From contig CM042092.1 of the NCBI GenBank assembly GCA_023512835.1, positions 2,071,293 to 2,135,292 on the forward strand: 64,000 bases of DNA, written 5' to 3'. Below the pieces are notes generated by a model. The model did no database searches. It had not been told where the DNA came from and worked only from the letters and a program-made list of their open reading frames with translations. This document shows, one piece after another, positions 1-25,758 of the stretch; the first letter of the stretch is position 1, and each line of letters opens with the position of its first letter. The DNA comes from Taxillus chinensis. Taxonomy: Eukaryota > Streptophyta > Magnoliopsida > Santalales > Loranthaceae. The translations under genes were made by a program, and so were the position numbers.

Positions 1-2008
1 GAGTGCATTTCGTGTAAGCTTGACATCGAAAAGGCTTATGACCATGTTAATTGGAGCTTTCTGTTATATCTTCTTGAGCAGTGCGGGTTTTCCCCTGCCT
101 GGCGGAGGTGGATTGCTTTTTGTGTGTCGTCAACTCGATTCTCAGTGTTGGTGAATGGCTGCCCAGGTGGTTTCTTTTCTAGCTCTTGCGGGCTCTGGCA
201 AGGGGATTCTCTTTCTCCCTTGTTGTTTGTTATTGTGATGGAGGCTTTTAGCTGCATACTAGGTCGGGCACTAGCTTGTGGTCTGCTCTCGGGTTTCTCG
301 GTTGGCACTGTAGCGCATGGTCCCATGGTTATCTCTCATTTGCTCTTTGCGGACAACATTCTTATTTTATGTGAGGCAGATCCTATGCATTTGTTCTACT
401 TGCAGACTGCTCTGGTGTGGTTTGAGGTTGCGTATGGGTTGAGGATTAATTTGGGTAAATCTGTTTTGGTTATGATAGGTGAGGTCCCTAGTGCGGCGGC
501 GTTGGTGGGGATCCTTGGATGAAGGTTCTCCACTTTGCCTTTGACTTATCTGGGTCTTTCATTGGGTGCTTAGTTCAAATCCTCTGCTATTTGGGCCCTG
601 GTGATTGCCTCTTTGGAGCGTCGTTTGGCTGGTTGGAAGCGGTTGTATCTTTCTACCAGCGGCTGCCTTACCTTGCTTAAGAGTACTTTGTCTAGCCTGG
701 CCACGTGCTTCTTGTCCCTTTTTCCTATTCCTGCTGCCAATGTTTCTCGCATCGAGCAGATTCAACGACAGTTTCTTTGGAGTTCCTCGCAAGTGGCGCC
801 TAAGTATCCTTTGGTGAGTTGGGCTTCCATTTGACGTCCTCTCTCTTGTGGTGGGTTGGTTATTCGTTGTATTCGGACCTTCAATGAGGCCTTGCTTGGG
901 AAATGGATATGGCAATTTGGGGTGGAGCGTGACTCTCTTTGGTGGTAGGTCATTGTGGCCAAATATGGGGCCTTGGGTAGTGGTTGGACCTTAATCCCCT
1001 TCGTGGTCCTCATGGTGTGAGTCTTTGGTGGTTTATTCGGTCTGGTTGGCGGTCCTTTGCTACATTTGTGGCTTTTGAGGTGGGTGATGGCTCTTTCATT
1101 CGCTTCTGGGAGGATGCCTGGAAGGTGGCTTTTGCTGAGTTGTTCCACCTTGCCACTGTTTGTGAGGGCTTTGTGGCCGATTTCTACTCGGTCCATGGTT
1201 TGGGGGTGCAGTGGGAGGTTACTTTTTCTCGGCTCGCATAGGACTGGGAGTTGGAGGTTTTTGCTTCTTTCTTTGAGGTGTTGTATTCTGCCCCCTTGCG
1301 CCGTGATTGTTCGGACCGTTTAGGTTGGCGTCCTATTGTGGCTCAGGGCTTTCATGTGTGGTCTTTTTATGTGGCTCGATTGCTTGTTTTTTCGGGGTGC
1401 TTCCCCTGGAAGAGTGTTTGGTAGGCTCCGGTTTCTCCTCGGCTGACCTTCTTTGCTTGGATGGCGGTTTTGTGGCGGATTCTGACTGCGGATAACCTAC
1501 GTTAGCATGGGGTGATGATTCCTAGTTGGTGTTACATGTGTAAGGCGGTCGGAGAGTTCGTGGACCACCTTCTCCTTTATTGCCCCATTACTCGCTTTCT
1601 GTGGGACTTCATCTTGGGGTTGTTTGGTCTATCTTGGGTGATGCCTCACAGTGTTCATGGACTTTTCTCCCCCTGACGGGAGCGGGTGGGCAGGAAGTCT
1701 CCAATCTGGAGCGCTATTTCTCATTGCATTATCTGGTGTCTCTGACGGGAGTGGAATGATTATCTTTTTCAGGGTTGTGAATGTCGTTTGGATGAGCTTA
1801 GACTTTGTTTCCTCTGGTGCCTTTGGGATTGTTTGGCTGGTTTTGGGCGCTTTCGTCTCTCTTGTTTTTTTGATATTATCTCTGTTTGTTCTTTTTGAGC
1901 TGGGTTGAACTTATCTTTGTCCTATGCTCATTGTGTATTCTCTGTCTTGTGCACTTCTTTGTGTACTTGATTTTTTAATAAAATTTACTTATTTCTCAAA
2001 AAAAAAAA
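1..2008 (+). mobile_element. Degenerate L1-type LINE, 5' end outside window
   Basis: Translation of the first 520 bases gives the core of a non-LTR reverse transcriptase: a KLDIEKAYDHVNW block at 20-57, a QGDSLSPLLFV block near 199-231, and LLFADN where the catalytic FADD motif belongs (about 340-357). The last Asp of that motif is Asn, so the copy is probably dead. In-frame stops follow at 520-522, 832-834 and further on. After them, broken frames keep the maturase-like part and a C-terminal zf-RVT-like region near 1320-1640 (Trp and Cys/His-rich, with CYMCK and DHLLLYCP). The 3' end is a short non-coding tail with aataaa near 1977, closed by a poly(A) run at 1998-2008. It is plus strand and 5'-truncated by the window. 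It probably lies in an intron of the remodeler gene that starts at 5311 here. Confidence 0.85.
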
Positions 2009-2269
2009 TTGTCACATTTCTTTTGTTCCTAGCGATTGTTTTTTTTTTTTTTAAATGTCTTTTTTTAATACATATATCTTTTCTTGTCTTATTTATGTTT
2101 GTATTTGGTCAAAAAACTCAAATCACAAAACTCCCATAAGTGGCGGAGTCCAATAAGGGATTGGACTACATGGGCAGTCCTTCCCCACATTTAATTTAAA
2201 TTCAAGATGCATGGCCATGGCTCGAACTTATGAAACAATATATATATTTTTAAAGTTTGAAAAGAGAGT

Positions 2270-4560
2270 ATTGGAAAAAATATTTAATTAGTTGTCAAAA
2301 TCTTTAATTGTTTGTCATATAATTGTAATTATATGGTTTCCTAATAAGTTTCTTTATAATTTAGGTCTCCTAAATTGTGTATATATATGTGTGTATGTAA
2401 TCCCTTATTACATAAGAATAATAAGAGAGAATTATTTTCTTTAGAGGAGCTTTCCGTCGCTGTCTTGTAGTCGCTTGACTCTCTTTAATGGTTGACTTAC
2501 CCTCTGCCTATGTCAAAGAGGACTTCTCGTAGCCTTTGTACGTCCATTCGCTGCCGTCGCTTGTCATCGTTGTCGTCGCTGTCACCGCCTTTGACCACCG
2601 CCGTTGGTGTCACCATCGATAGCTGCCGTTACCGTCGACAACCACCATAGTCCTTCTTGTAATCGCAATAGCATAGCCTCATGCTATGAGTTACGTCTCA
2701 ATTGGTACTGCCAATCCTACATCCATTGCTGCCACTGCCGATGCTGCTGCCTCTGACCATCGTTGTTGCCGTTGCCTTGTGTCGGAGGAACGCATCGCGT
2801 GTTCTAGGTCGAGTTGATTTCTCGATCACTCTTGGCGTTATATGATCCTTTCTGTTGCCTCCGTCTCCATATCGGCTGTTTGATTGCCGTCGGGTGTCAC
2901 ACACTGCGATATGTTTTTGACACACAATTTATTTTTAATGCACGAGAACTGTGGTGCAATTGTGCGCACGTGGTATTTGAGGTGACATGGAAGTTTGGTG
3001 GCTGCTATCTTTTCCCATAAAATTCGTTGGCAATAATGAGAAGGTTGAAATGACTATCAAAAATAAAAGTCCTCCATCTTTGGCGTCTCATGTTGCTCAA
3101 GTGTCCCTAGGGAGTGATTCAAAATTGGCTTTACTTTCTTCTACCGATCACATTTGGGTAATCGATACTAGAGCCACTGATCATATTACTAGTAATCTCT
3201 CTCTAATTACATTTTTTCGATCTTTACTTGTTGAATCTGTTTAGGTTTCTAATGAGACTCTTATTCCTATTACTGGGGCCAGAGATGTCTCACTTTCACC
3301 TACTCTTTTCTTGTCATCCGTTTTACTTGCTCAGAATTTCTCTAATAATCTTCTTTCTATTAGTCAATTTATCAAACAATTAATTGTTTTGTAACATTTT
3401 ATTCTATTCATTGTGTGTTTTAGGATAATCTCACAAAGATGACGATTGACACTGATAGAGAGAGAAGAGATTTTTATTATTGGGAGAAAACAAGAGCATT
3501 GAAATCTGAGCCTAGAAAAGAATTCCAAGTAAGGCATGAAACACTTGATAAAAAAAAATTTATGGTATTATCGTTTATGACACTCTTCTTTTGCTATTCT
3601 CGAATGATCAATTTCTAAATTATTTAAAAATATTCATGCGTCTAGTTTAAAATGTGAACAATGCATTTATATTAAAAATTATTGTGTTTCATTTGAACTT
3701 AGTATCAATAAATGTCATATTCCTTTTTCTTGTGTCTATATTGATGTTTGGGGTTCTTTTTTACTCCTGCTTCAGGACAGATATTTTATGTCTTTTATTG
3801 ATGACTGTACTCGAATAAGTTGGATATATTTGATGAAATTTAAAAATAATGTTATTATGTCATTCCTTAATTCCATCAAATGATTGTTACCAGTTTCATA
3901 TTCCAAGTGTTTTATTTTGACAACGGTTGTGAGTTTGTGAATCAAACTTTGCCTGTCTTCTTTAGACAACATGACATCCTTCATTAGACCACATGTGTTT
4001 ACATCCCATAACAAAATGGTATAGCCAAATGTAAAAACCGACATCTCCTTGAGGTGATTCAGGCTTTATGCTTTACTATAAAAGTCCCTAAACGTTTTTG
4101 GGCAGATGTCGTCATTACTGCTGTTTATCTTATTAATCGAATGCCTACTCGTGTCATTGACTATCAAACCCCCTTGAAGGTATTGTCTCACTTCTACAAT
4201 ATTCTTTCAGCTCTTAATATTTGTACTAAGGTTTATGGTTGTGCATGCTTTGTTCATGTGCACCACCTTTATCGTGATAAACTTGACTTTCGTGCTCTCA
4301 AATGTGTGTTTTTGGATTACTCTATAAATGTTTTCATCCTCTTATGGGTAAATACTATGTATCTATGGATGTTCAATTTTGTGAGCAGTTCTCTTATTTT
4401 TCTGGCAATATGCCAATATCTTTGTTGTTCCTCTTCAAGGGGAGCTTCGTAGTAAGAAAGAGGAACAACTATGGTTAGATGAAAAGAGGGTATGGATTTC
4501 CGGAGAGAAGGAAGATTCTATTATTATAGGTAAGGGGGAGTCACTTCCTCTTAATTCTGA
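2270..4560 (+). mobile_element. Decayed Ty1/Copia retrotransposon
   Basis: Broken reading frames match Copia polyprotein parts in the right order. Near 3150-3190 is the protease-like stretch WVIDTRATDHIT, where the active DSGA has become DTRA. At 3772-3850 is the integrase core start FIDDCTRISWIYLMK. At 4054-4190 is the integrase C-terminal part (VPKRFWADVVITAVYLINRMPTR), and near 4350-4380 a short SMDVQF block typical of Copia. Reverse transcriptase and RNase H are not visible. Sequence at about 2270-2450, ending in an AATAAGAGAG-type stretch, looks like a 5' LTR of the Ale/Retrofit kind, but I found no second LTR and no target duplication. Many frameshifts and stops show it is old. The outer limits are estimates. 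Confidence 0.75.
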
Positions 4561-5310
4561 TTAATCCAACTAATATCTAATTGGTATCGTTGCTGACCAT
4601 TATTGATTAGTGATTTTTAGAACCTTTATGTTTATTATCCTTCATTAAAAGGCCATAGTTTACTCTCATTTTCGTAGCTTGGTGACCACTCGTGCGCTCT
4701 TAATAAATAAAGATAACAGGCTAGTTGTGTTGACAGAGTTTGGAATTTCTCATAACAAGAACAGTAGAATGTAGGATGTATTAAGTGAAAAGGTTTTATG
4801 GTTTCTCTGTTCCCCTTTTCTTGAAGCTTATTAGATGGAACACTGTTGTATGCTACTGTGAAAGAATATGGAGGTAATATGAAACCGAGAAAGAACTGAT
4901 TTGTTCCCGTTATTTCTTATTAAAAATGAATATTAGAACCATCACCAACTGTATGACATATAAATGGAAAAAAATGGACTCCTTGAAAATAAACCAGTGA
5001 GTAGCTGGAAGAAGTTGCACTGACCTTTTATTTCATCTCGATTATTTTTACATTCTGATATTAATATCTATTATTATGTATTTGCTTGTCTTTTGCATTA
5101 TGTTTCTTTGTATTTTGATGTCTTCCTGCATATAATTTATTTTCAAACTGCCAACAGCTGTAATTTATTGGTTTGATCCTCCTTGTCCTCTGACCTGTTG
5201 TTTAAAGCTGTTAGGTGCTGTACATCACAAATGTTTTTGTTGTATTTTTGTGTTCTTTAGTCATAGTTTTGTTGTGAAGGGATAATTTTTGCTGTTATTA
5301 TTATATTTAG
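4561..5310 (+). other. Probable intron sequence upstream of the first visible SYD exon
   Basis: AT-rich, stop-filled DNA with no coding block I recognise. It ends in a normal acceptor (TTATATTTAG at 5301-5310) that opens the first recognisable remodeler exon. The conserved N-terminal part of the protein is not in 1-5310, so this stretch and the two retroelements before it are most simply read as one large intron. Confidence 0.5.
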
Positions 5311-18851
<13,541 letters not shown>

Positions 18852-20213
18852 CTTCTAACATTCATATTATAAATTATAGTTATAATCCCATGTTTTTTAG
18901 CCGCCGCAGGACTCTAATGCGATTTCTCACATTGCAATTTGTTAGCACGGCGTTTGCTTTTGGATTGGACTTTTTTATTGTAGCATGGTATGACGCTCCA
19001 GTTTGGAAGCTAAATTTTGTTTATCAATAGGTGACGACCTAGTAAATTAAAATTATAAATATCTACTTCAGTTCAAAAAAATGGCAAGAGTAAAAATGCT
19101 GTGCCGTGAATGGACCAGATGGAACGCATGCGTGTAAAAAAAGAAAAAAGAAACAAAAAGAAGAAGCCTGCACAGTTAAGTTATCAGGTGTTTAAAATCC
19201 ACGTAATGTTTTTTGAGGGACCACTTGGATGGTTGGTTGTTTTTGGGGGGTGGGTGGGTTTGGTGTTATGATGGTGGAGAGCATGGGGGCTGTCTGTGGT
19301 GATGATGGAACCGCGTTTTTCGGTAAGTAGGTGGAGGCAATTGGATGGGGTTGCACCGTTTGTTTATTGAGGATGGTTAGGGATGGATGGGTTGCTGAGG
19401 CCAAGACGGAGTGAGGGTCAATGGGCGGTGATGCTGGAGAGGGTGGCTGGACGGTATGTTGGCTGATCCTAACTTTGAAGAGTCAAAATTGAAAATGTAA
19501 TTGAAAATGTAACTATCTCGTATGAGGGCAAAGGATTAATGATTAGTACCCAAAAGGACATATCGAGTGTTGTCCAAAATACATATATACAATCATATGA
19601 CAAGGATATTTCTTTATACTCCTAAAACATTGCAATTAAGTGAAATATCAAATACAATATTATTATAGCATATCATACATATCATAAGATAATCAGTACA
19701 ATAACCATTGACTTATGTCCAGGAAGAAAATACAGTAATACAAAACAACAATCAAGATGGACAAAGTCCCATATATTGACGAGGTCCGGTTTGCTCGATT
19801 TGCTCAACGGCAAATCCCGAGACTACCTCCTACGTGAACCTAAAAGTCAAAACAATATCGTAAGGTGAGCACAAAGGCTCAGTAGGTGACCTATAATATA
19901 CTATCGGTATATACATGTGTAGTGAATGTATAATTACACAACAATGTCCATACCATCAAATCAACACAAATAGTTCACAAACTTAGTTGATTAGCATAGA
20001 GTAAGGCTTTTACAACCTGCTCGCCATGGTGGAAACATGACATAAAAAGCCAACCGCCCGTGAGACCTTTCATTGTCGACCAACCATGTAGGGAACCTCG
20101 ATCTCTAGTCAGCCCTAGATGAGACCTTTGTTGACCAGTTGGTTCACAATCCAGTGAAACATAACACCCTGGCTTGTACTAAGGCCCTACAGGTCACAAA
20201 CTAGACAAACAAT
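18852..20213. other. Intergenic: SYD 3' flank and unclassified repeat-like DNA
   Basis: The first 200 bases after the stop are the likely 3' UTR. Sequence from about 19500 to 20200 has the moderately GC-rich, non-coding look of an old LTR or other transposon remnant, but I see no protein motif, LTR pair or terminal repeat. No gene is supported. Confidence 0.5.
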
Positions 20214-20424
20214 TAGGGGTGATAATTTTACCCCGCCTCGCCCCAACTTGGGTTGCCTTGACCCGATTTGCCCTACCCCGATAGGTTATCGGGTTGGGCT
20301 TGGTATTTTAAAACAAATACCGGATTCGGCCTGCCTGATCCGACCTGAAGCACCAAAACCACTGGATCGGGTTGGATTTGGGTCGGCTAGTACCCAATTT
20401 CGACCCAATCCGTTGTCATCTCTA
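20214..20424. mobile_element. hAT-type MITE with perfect 8-bp target duplication
   Basis: A 211-bp element starts TAGGGGTGATAA and ends in the inverted counterpart TTGTCATCTCTA. It is flanked on both sides by the identical 8-mer CAAACAAT (20206-20213 and 20425-20432), the duplication length of hAT transposons. The interior is full of CCCGACC/GGGTCGG-type words and has no ORF of interest, so it is non-autonomous. Confidence 0.85.
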
Positions 20425-20432
20425 CAAACAAT

Positions 20433-21278
20433 ACATTTTATTCCACACGAATGTCAACATTTCACATAAAACAAAAATTAGAAAGTAATGGAATAACATG
20501 CGAAGGGACCATTCTAAAGAGTTCCCTATAACCCATTGCCTCATGGCTCAAAGCTCAACTCTTTTAAAGCTCATTCGGGTCTTCAACCCAATATCTTTGA
20601 CCCTTCGAGTTTCTTTTAAAATCTTTTTTCGAATCTGAACACGAAACTGATATCATAGTTTGTCAAGATTTTGTCGTTTTAATTTGTTATTCGTTTGAAA
20701 TCAATCCAGCAACTCCCAAATCCTCAGAAACTTTCAAAAAAGTCATAAAACTCATACCTTATACTACATATCGAGTTTTAATTACATATTATGTAATAAA
20801 ATCACAAAATTTACAAGATTCAACCCAAAATCAGGTCTCCTTAAACCTAATTTTACAACTTGAATAATGAGTTTTATTTGTAAATTAAGTTTCAAATAAG
20901 AAAACTCTTACTTTATCTATTGTATAAGTAATAAAATGAATAAATAAATAAAATTTAATTATACATATTAAAAATAAAGAAGAAAAATTCTATATACATT
21001 ATAGTTCTTTTATATTTTTATTAAAAGGATATTGTTTTGATGAATGAATTTTTAATTAAAATAATATTATTTTAATAAAAATACAGACAAATTATATTAC
21101 AGTTTCTATTTTATGTACAGTAAATAACAAACAAAGGAGGAATAACAAATATGATATATTATGTGGTCGTTGTAAATTTATTTGATTTGTTTTTTAACGA
21201 GTTTAATGGTAAATTGTCGTGTTCCCATAAATGAGTCAACCCGACGGCCCTACTCGCCAACCCCCCTGGGCGCTGGCT
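20433..21278. other. Intergenic AT-rich upstream region of DHQ-SDH
   Basis: AT-rich DNA, most extreme at 20760-21180, with no coding block, RNA gene or clear transposon ends. The last part must hold the promoter of the next gene. Confidence 0.5.
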
Positions 21279-21292
21279 GCTGTATATATATG
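21279..21292 (+). promoter_or_regulatory. Likely TATA box of the DHQ-SDH gene
   Basis: CTGTATATATATG lies about 250 bases before the start codon at 21536 in an otherwise GC-richer leader. If transcription starts some 30 bases on, the leader carries a five-codon upstream ORF (ATG at 21324, stop ending 21341). The CT-rich stretch 21475-21530 would also be 5' UTR. Position and the upstream ORF are seen; function is inferred. Confidence 0.5.
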
Positions 21293-21535
21293 TAATGCGC
21301 ATACCAGTCGGAGATCACCGCGCAATGCGACTTCGGTATTGATTTGGCACCGAGGCGAGAAAATCCCAGGGAAACGAGTCTTGAGATTTTCTCAGCAACC
21401 AAACCCAGTTTTCCACACTACCTGCGGGCCTTCAGCGTTCTCCTTTCCGTCACACCTCATTTTCTTTCTATCTTTGTTGAAGTGTTTGCAGATCTCTACA
21501 GTCTCCTTCTCCTTCTTCGTCTTCTGGTATTGGAA

Positions 21536-24500
21536 ATGGATCGTGGAGGGGCTAGGAAGAACTCCACTCTAATTTGTGCTCCTCTAATGGCGGAAACGGT
21601 GGATCAGATGGTGATCGACATGGCTGAGGCGAAGGATGTCGGTGCCGACGTTGTGGAGATCCGATTGGACTGCCTGACGAGGTTCCATCCTCGTCAAGAT
21701 CTCCAAACGCTAATCAGGGACTGTCCTTTGCCCACTCTGTTCACTTACAGGTACTATGCTTTTTATTTATTTATTTATTTATTTATTTTCATGTTTACAA
21801 TTTGTCCATGCTGAGAAATTGTGGTTAAACATAAAAATTTATGATTATTCTGGATTTTTAGTTCATTTTTCGTCCGTGGACAGCTCAACTAATATAGTAA
21901 GTAGTTGTTGACAAAACCAAGGCGATGTGGGGACTTGGACTGCAAATTATAAACTAAAACATGACGATGATATATACGTGAAATAATAATTCTCAACGAC
22001 TTTGGAGCTTCTGATTTTGTTTTCTTTTTTTATTTTTTTTTTTTGTAAAATTTTTTCTTTAGACCAAAATGGGAAGGGGGTCAGTATGATGGCGATGAAC
22101 ACGAGCGACAGGATGCACTTCGATTAGCCATGGAGTTAGGAGCTGATTATGTTGACGTTGAACTGCAGGTTGCATTCTTGCTGTTGTCACTTAGAAGATT
22201 TTGGCCATTGACGATTTTGTTACATGTACAGAGATATTAATGATCTTCGCTATATTGAAGGTTGCACACGAGTTCAGCGATTCAATACGTGGGGAGAAGC
22301 CTGGAAAGTTCAAATTGATAGTTTCTTCTCATAACTATGAAACAACTCCATCTGTTGAGGATCTGGGCAACCTTGTTGCGAGAATTCAATCTGCTGGAGC
22401 GGACATTATCAAAATTGCAACAACAGCCTTGGATATCACTGATGTGGCACGCATGTTCCAAATAACGGTGCATTGCCAAGTAAGCCGTGTACGTATGTAG
22501 TGTATTTGGGCCTTTTATTTTTATTTTTTATAATTTAATTATTTGTTTATGAACTTGAAGAAACAAATGGTTCATAATATTTCTCATTAAATTGCAATGC
22601 AACTGGGAGCATTAGTCATGCGATTATTGTTTTTTGTTTTGACGCATTAGTCATGTGACTCATTTGGGTTTTTTGAATTTTACGGGCCAAGCATAGGTTT
22701 AAGTATAAATGATTCTGTTATCCAAATGACTCATTCAAGTGGACCTTTTTTTTGTTTTTGTTTTTTGTGTTATGTCTTGAATGACATTATAATAGTGGAT
22801 GTATTGGAATTTGTTAGTGGCTTAGAGCAGCAGGCTATTAAAAAACAGCATGAAGACAAAATGAGGGTAAGCAGGTATGCTATATCAGAGATGTATGATG
22901 AACTCAAGAAAGGAAGGGTTAGAAATTGAGGGACTTATGGAAGGTTAGTTGCAGGGTCTGTCCTCATGCTCGTATTTGGTGTTGAAACATCCCATAGTCA
23001 CCATTTTCCATTTATTCACATTTTCTTTATCATTGGATATTTTCTAACTTATTAAGCATATTATTACTTGTTGAAAAGGTTTTAGTGAACAATGGGTAGC
23101 CCATCCATGTTTAATGTCCGAACTTTGTTACTGCTGTCAAGCATGTTCTTGACAGTGTAATGCATAGAATTTATAGGATTATTTTTAGTGAAGATATCTT
23201 TCTGTTTCAATTTTTATTTTTATTTGTTTTTATTGTCGCCTACCCTATGATCCTTTCTACCTTTAGTGCATAATTTTATCCTTTTAATATATTCAGCCTT
23301 CAACTTCCCTCTAATTAGTTCCTCCAAATTTTGTAAAGCCAGGGTTTACATTATACAATAACATTTGGGTCATTTTAACAACTGATGCGGTTTTCATCTC
23401 ACTGACATGATTTTAATTGGTTGATATTAATTAAATTGGATGACTGGGAAACTTGTTGCAATGATATATACACAATTGCAAAATCCGTAGTTAATACTTA
23501 TACTTGCTTGGTTAGCTGATTCACCAACCTAGCCCCATGAGATGGTTTTCTTGTGTCAAATATTTTTGACCCACTTTTGGACGTGGGTGTTTACTTCTTA
23601 GTGTAGTGCAGTCAGTTTCTTCCAATTATATATATATATATTACTTTATTGCTATTTTTTCCCAATGTTGTTTGCAACTATATCTGATGCATCAATTCAA
23701 AATTTCAGATTCCTGTAATTGGACTCGTCATGAGTGAAAGAGGTCTTATGTCACGGGTACTTTGCGCCAAATTTGGTGGATATCTCACTTTTGGTACACT
23801 AAAATCGGGAGTAGTATCAGCTCCAGGCCAACCAACAATAAATGATTTGCTGAACTTGTATAACTTCAGACGGATAGGGCCTGACACAAAAGTTTTTGGC
23901 ATTATTGGGAAGCCTGTTGGTCACAGCAAATCACCTCTTCTATACAATGAAGCTTTTAAGGCATCGGACTTTAATGGTGTTTATTTGCATCTTCTTGTGG
24001 ACGATGTTAAGAAGTTTCTTGGCACTTACTCATCCATGGACTTTGCTGGATTTAGGTTCAATCTCATTCCCTCCTGAGTTATCTTAAAATGATAATATAA
24101 TTAATTATTGTTTACAGGACTGTAGATATCACAAAGCAACTAATGATTTTGAAATAATGATATTGTTTGATGATGGGATAGTTTTACTCAATGCAGTTGT
24201 ACAATTCCTCATAAGGAAGCCGCAGCTGAGTGCTGTGATGAGATTAATCCTATTGCAAAGGTATTTCATTATTCATTCTCTATTTTTTTTCTGATGTTGA
24301 ACCAAAATTACAAACTTGGAAGCCTTACCCAGGGTTGGGATGCTATTGTTATTTTGTTTTAATGGATTACTTTACTTTTTGATCGACTCTTAGTCAATAG
24401 GAGCTGTTAATTGCATTGTCAGGAGACCAGGCAATGGGAAGTTAGTTGGTTTCAATACTGACTGTGCTGGGGCTATTTCTGCCATTGAAGATGGACTGAA

Positions 24501-25758
24501 AGGTTTTATAATATTGTAGCTATAAAATACGTCTGAGGGAAATTTTGGTCAAAGGCCTTATCAGTATGGTTTTCTCTTCTGCAGGTTTGCATAATTATAG
24601 TACAGCTAGTTCACCTCTGGCTGGGAAATTGTTTGTAGTCATTGGTGCTGGGGGTGCTGGGAAGGCACTTGCTTATGGTGCAAAAGAGAAGGGAGCTAGA
24701 GTTGTGATTGCAAACCGAACCTATGGTATTTTATAACTTATAATTTCAAATAATTGTGTGCTAAACTTTATAAGGATTTAGTATAATGACAAACTGCTTT
24801 TCTTGCTAGGTGGTGAATGTGAAATCAGTACCAGTTTTTAATCCTTATTTTTGTTGTATTCAACTTCTCCATTGACTCTTTTTCACATGCTCGTGTCAAT
24901 AATAGACTAATTTGGTCAATTTATTTAAAATTGGATAACATGCATTCACACCAATATGATCTGTCCGTATGGAGAAGGTGAGGCTTCCCACTTGGCTTGA
25001 ACAGAGAAAACAGGGTAGATCTGGTACCACAATAATTTGTGTTATGTTTGTTCCGCTATGTTTTGCATGACAAATCCCGCCTGCAATATGGTTTTCTGTG
25101 TAAATAGTTCTCCTTATTCTTATTAATTTCTATGAAAATGATTTTTATTTTTATTTTTTTACTGCAAGATCGAGCTAGAGAGCTTGCAAATACAATTGGA
25201 GGAGATGCTTTACCTATACCAATTGATGAATTGGAAAATTTCCACCCAGAGGTTGGTATGATCCTTGCAAACACGACATCTATTGGGATGCAACCAAAAG
25301 TTGAGGAATCACCAATTTCCAAGGTTTGCCTCTGATATATTTTGGAAGCCTGTATATGCCTTACTTCGTTATTTTACAATGTTATCTTTACTTGGCCAAA
25401 TGTTTGTTTGTTTCCACGTATTAAATTGGATTTTTATTATCTCAGGATGCTCTGAGGTATTATTCCCTGGTTTTCGATGCAGTCTACACTCCAGAAATGA
25501 CTACACTCCTGCGGGAAGCCAAAGAAACTGGAGCAGCAACAGTTTCTGGGTTGGAGATGTTCATCAGGCAGGCATATGATCAATTTGAGATGTTCACTGG
25601 ATTGCAAGGTAAGAAGTGCAACATGCTTCTCAGATCCAATATGCATCTTTAGCCCCCAAACTGCTGTTTTTTTTACATTTATATTTTTCTGTTTTTGGAC
25701 TTTCCCAAATGCAGCACCCAAGGAATTGTTTAGGGAGATCTTGGATAATAGCCGATGA
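21536..25758 (+). CDS. DHD/SHD: Bifunctional 3-dehydroquinate dehydratase/shikimate dehydrogenase
   Basis: Catalyses the third and fourth shikimate-pathway steps: dehydroquinate to dehydroshikimate, then NADPH reduction to shikimate. Exons 21536-21750, 22063-22168, 22261-22479, 23709-24055, 24197-24260, 24394-24502, 24585-24725, 25169-25323, 25446-25608, 25715-25758 join to 520 aa. The N-terminal half is a type I dehydratase: EIRLDCL, VSSHNYETTPS with catalytic His131, and ADIIKIATT with Schiff-base Lys158. The C-terminal half is shikimate dehydrogenase: GKPVGHSKSPLLYN for substrate binding, IPHKEAA with Lys302, GFNTDC with Asp340, the NADP loop GAGGAGKA (374-381) followed by NRT, and GLEMFIRQAYDQF near the end. 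The start is the first ATG in this frame; the frame is open further upstream but without ATG, and no transit peptide is evident. In plants the fused enzyme acts in plastids, and cytosolic forms are reported. Confidence 0.96.
22480..23708 (+). other. Large DHQ-SDH intron
   Basis: 1.2-kb intron at the link between the third and fourth exons. A run at about 22800-22928 stays open and reads as a charged helix-like peptide (QQAIKKQHEDKM and so on), but it has no family match I know and is not needed to join the conserved exons. It may be a captured fragment or chance. Confidence 0.45.

Noticed and set aside
559..1196. Minus-strand ORFs across the LINE
   Set aside because: They are antisense shadows of the degraded reverse transcriptase and have no domain.
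21344..21535. N-terminal extension of DHQ-SDH
   Set aside because: The frame is open upstream but its apparent start is TTG, not ATG. The first in-frame ATG is 21536, which also matches the expected start.
22800..22928. Possible extra exon in the large DHQ-SDH intron
   Set aside because: The two flanking exons already join in phase at a conserved point; the peptide matches nothing in the family.
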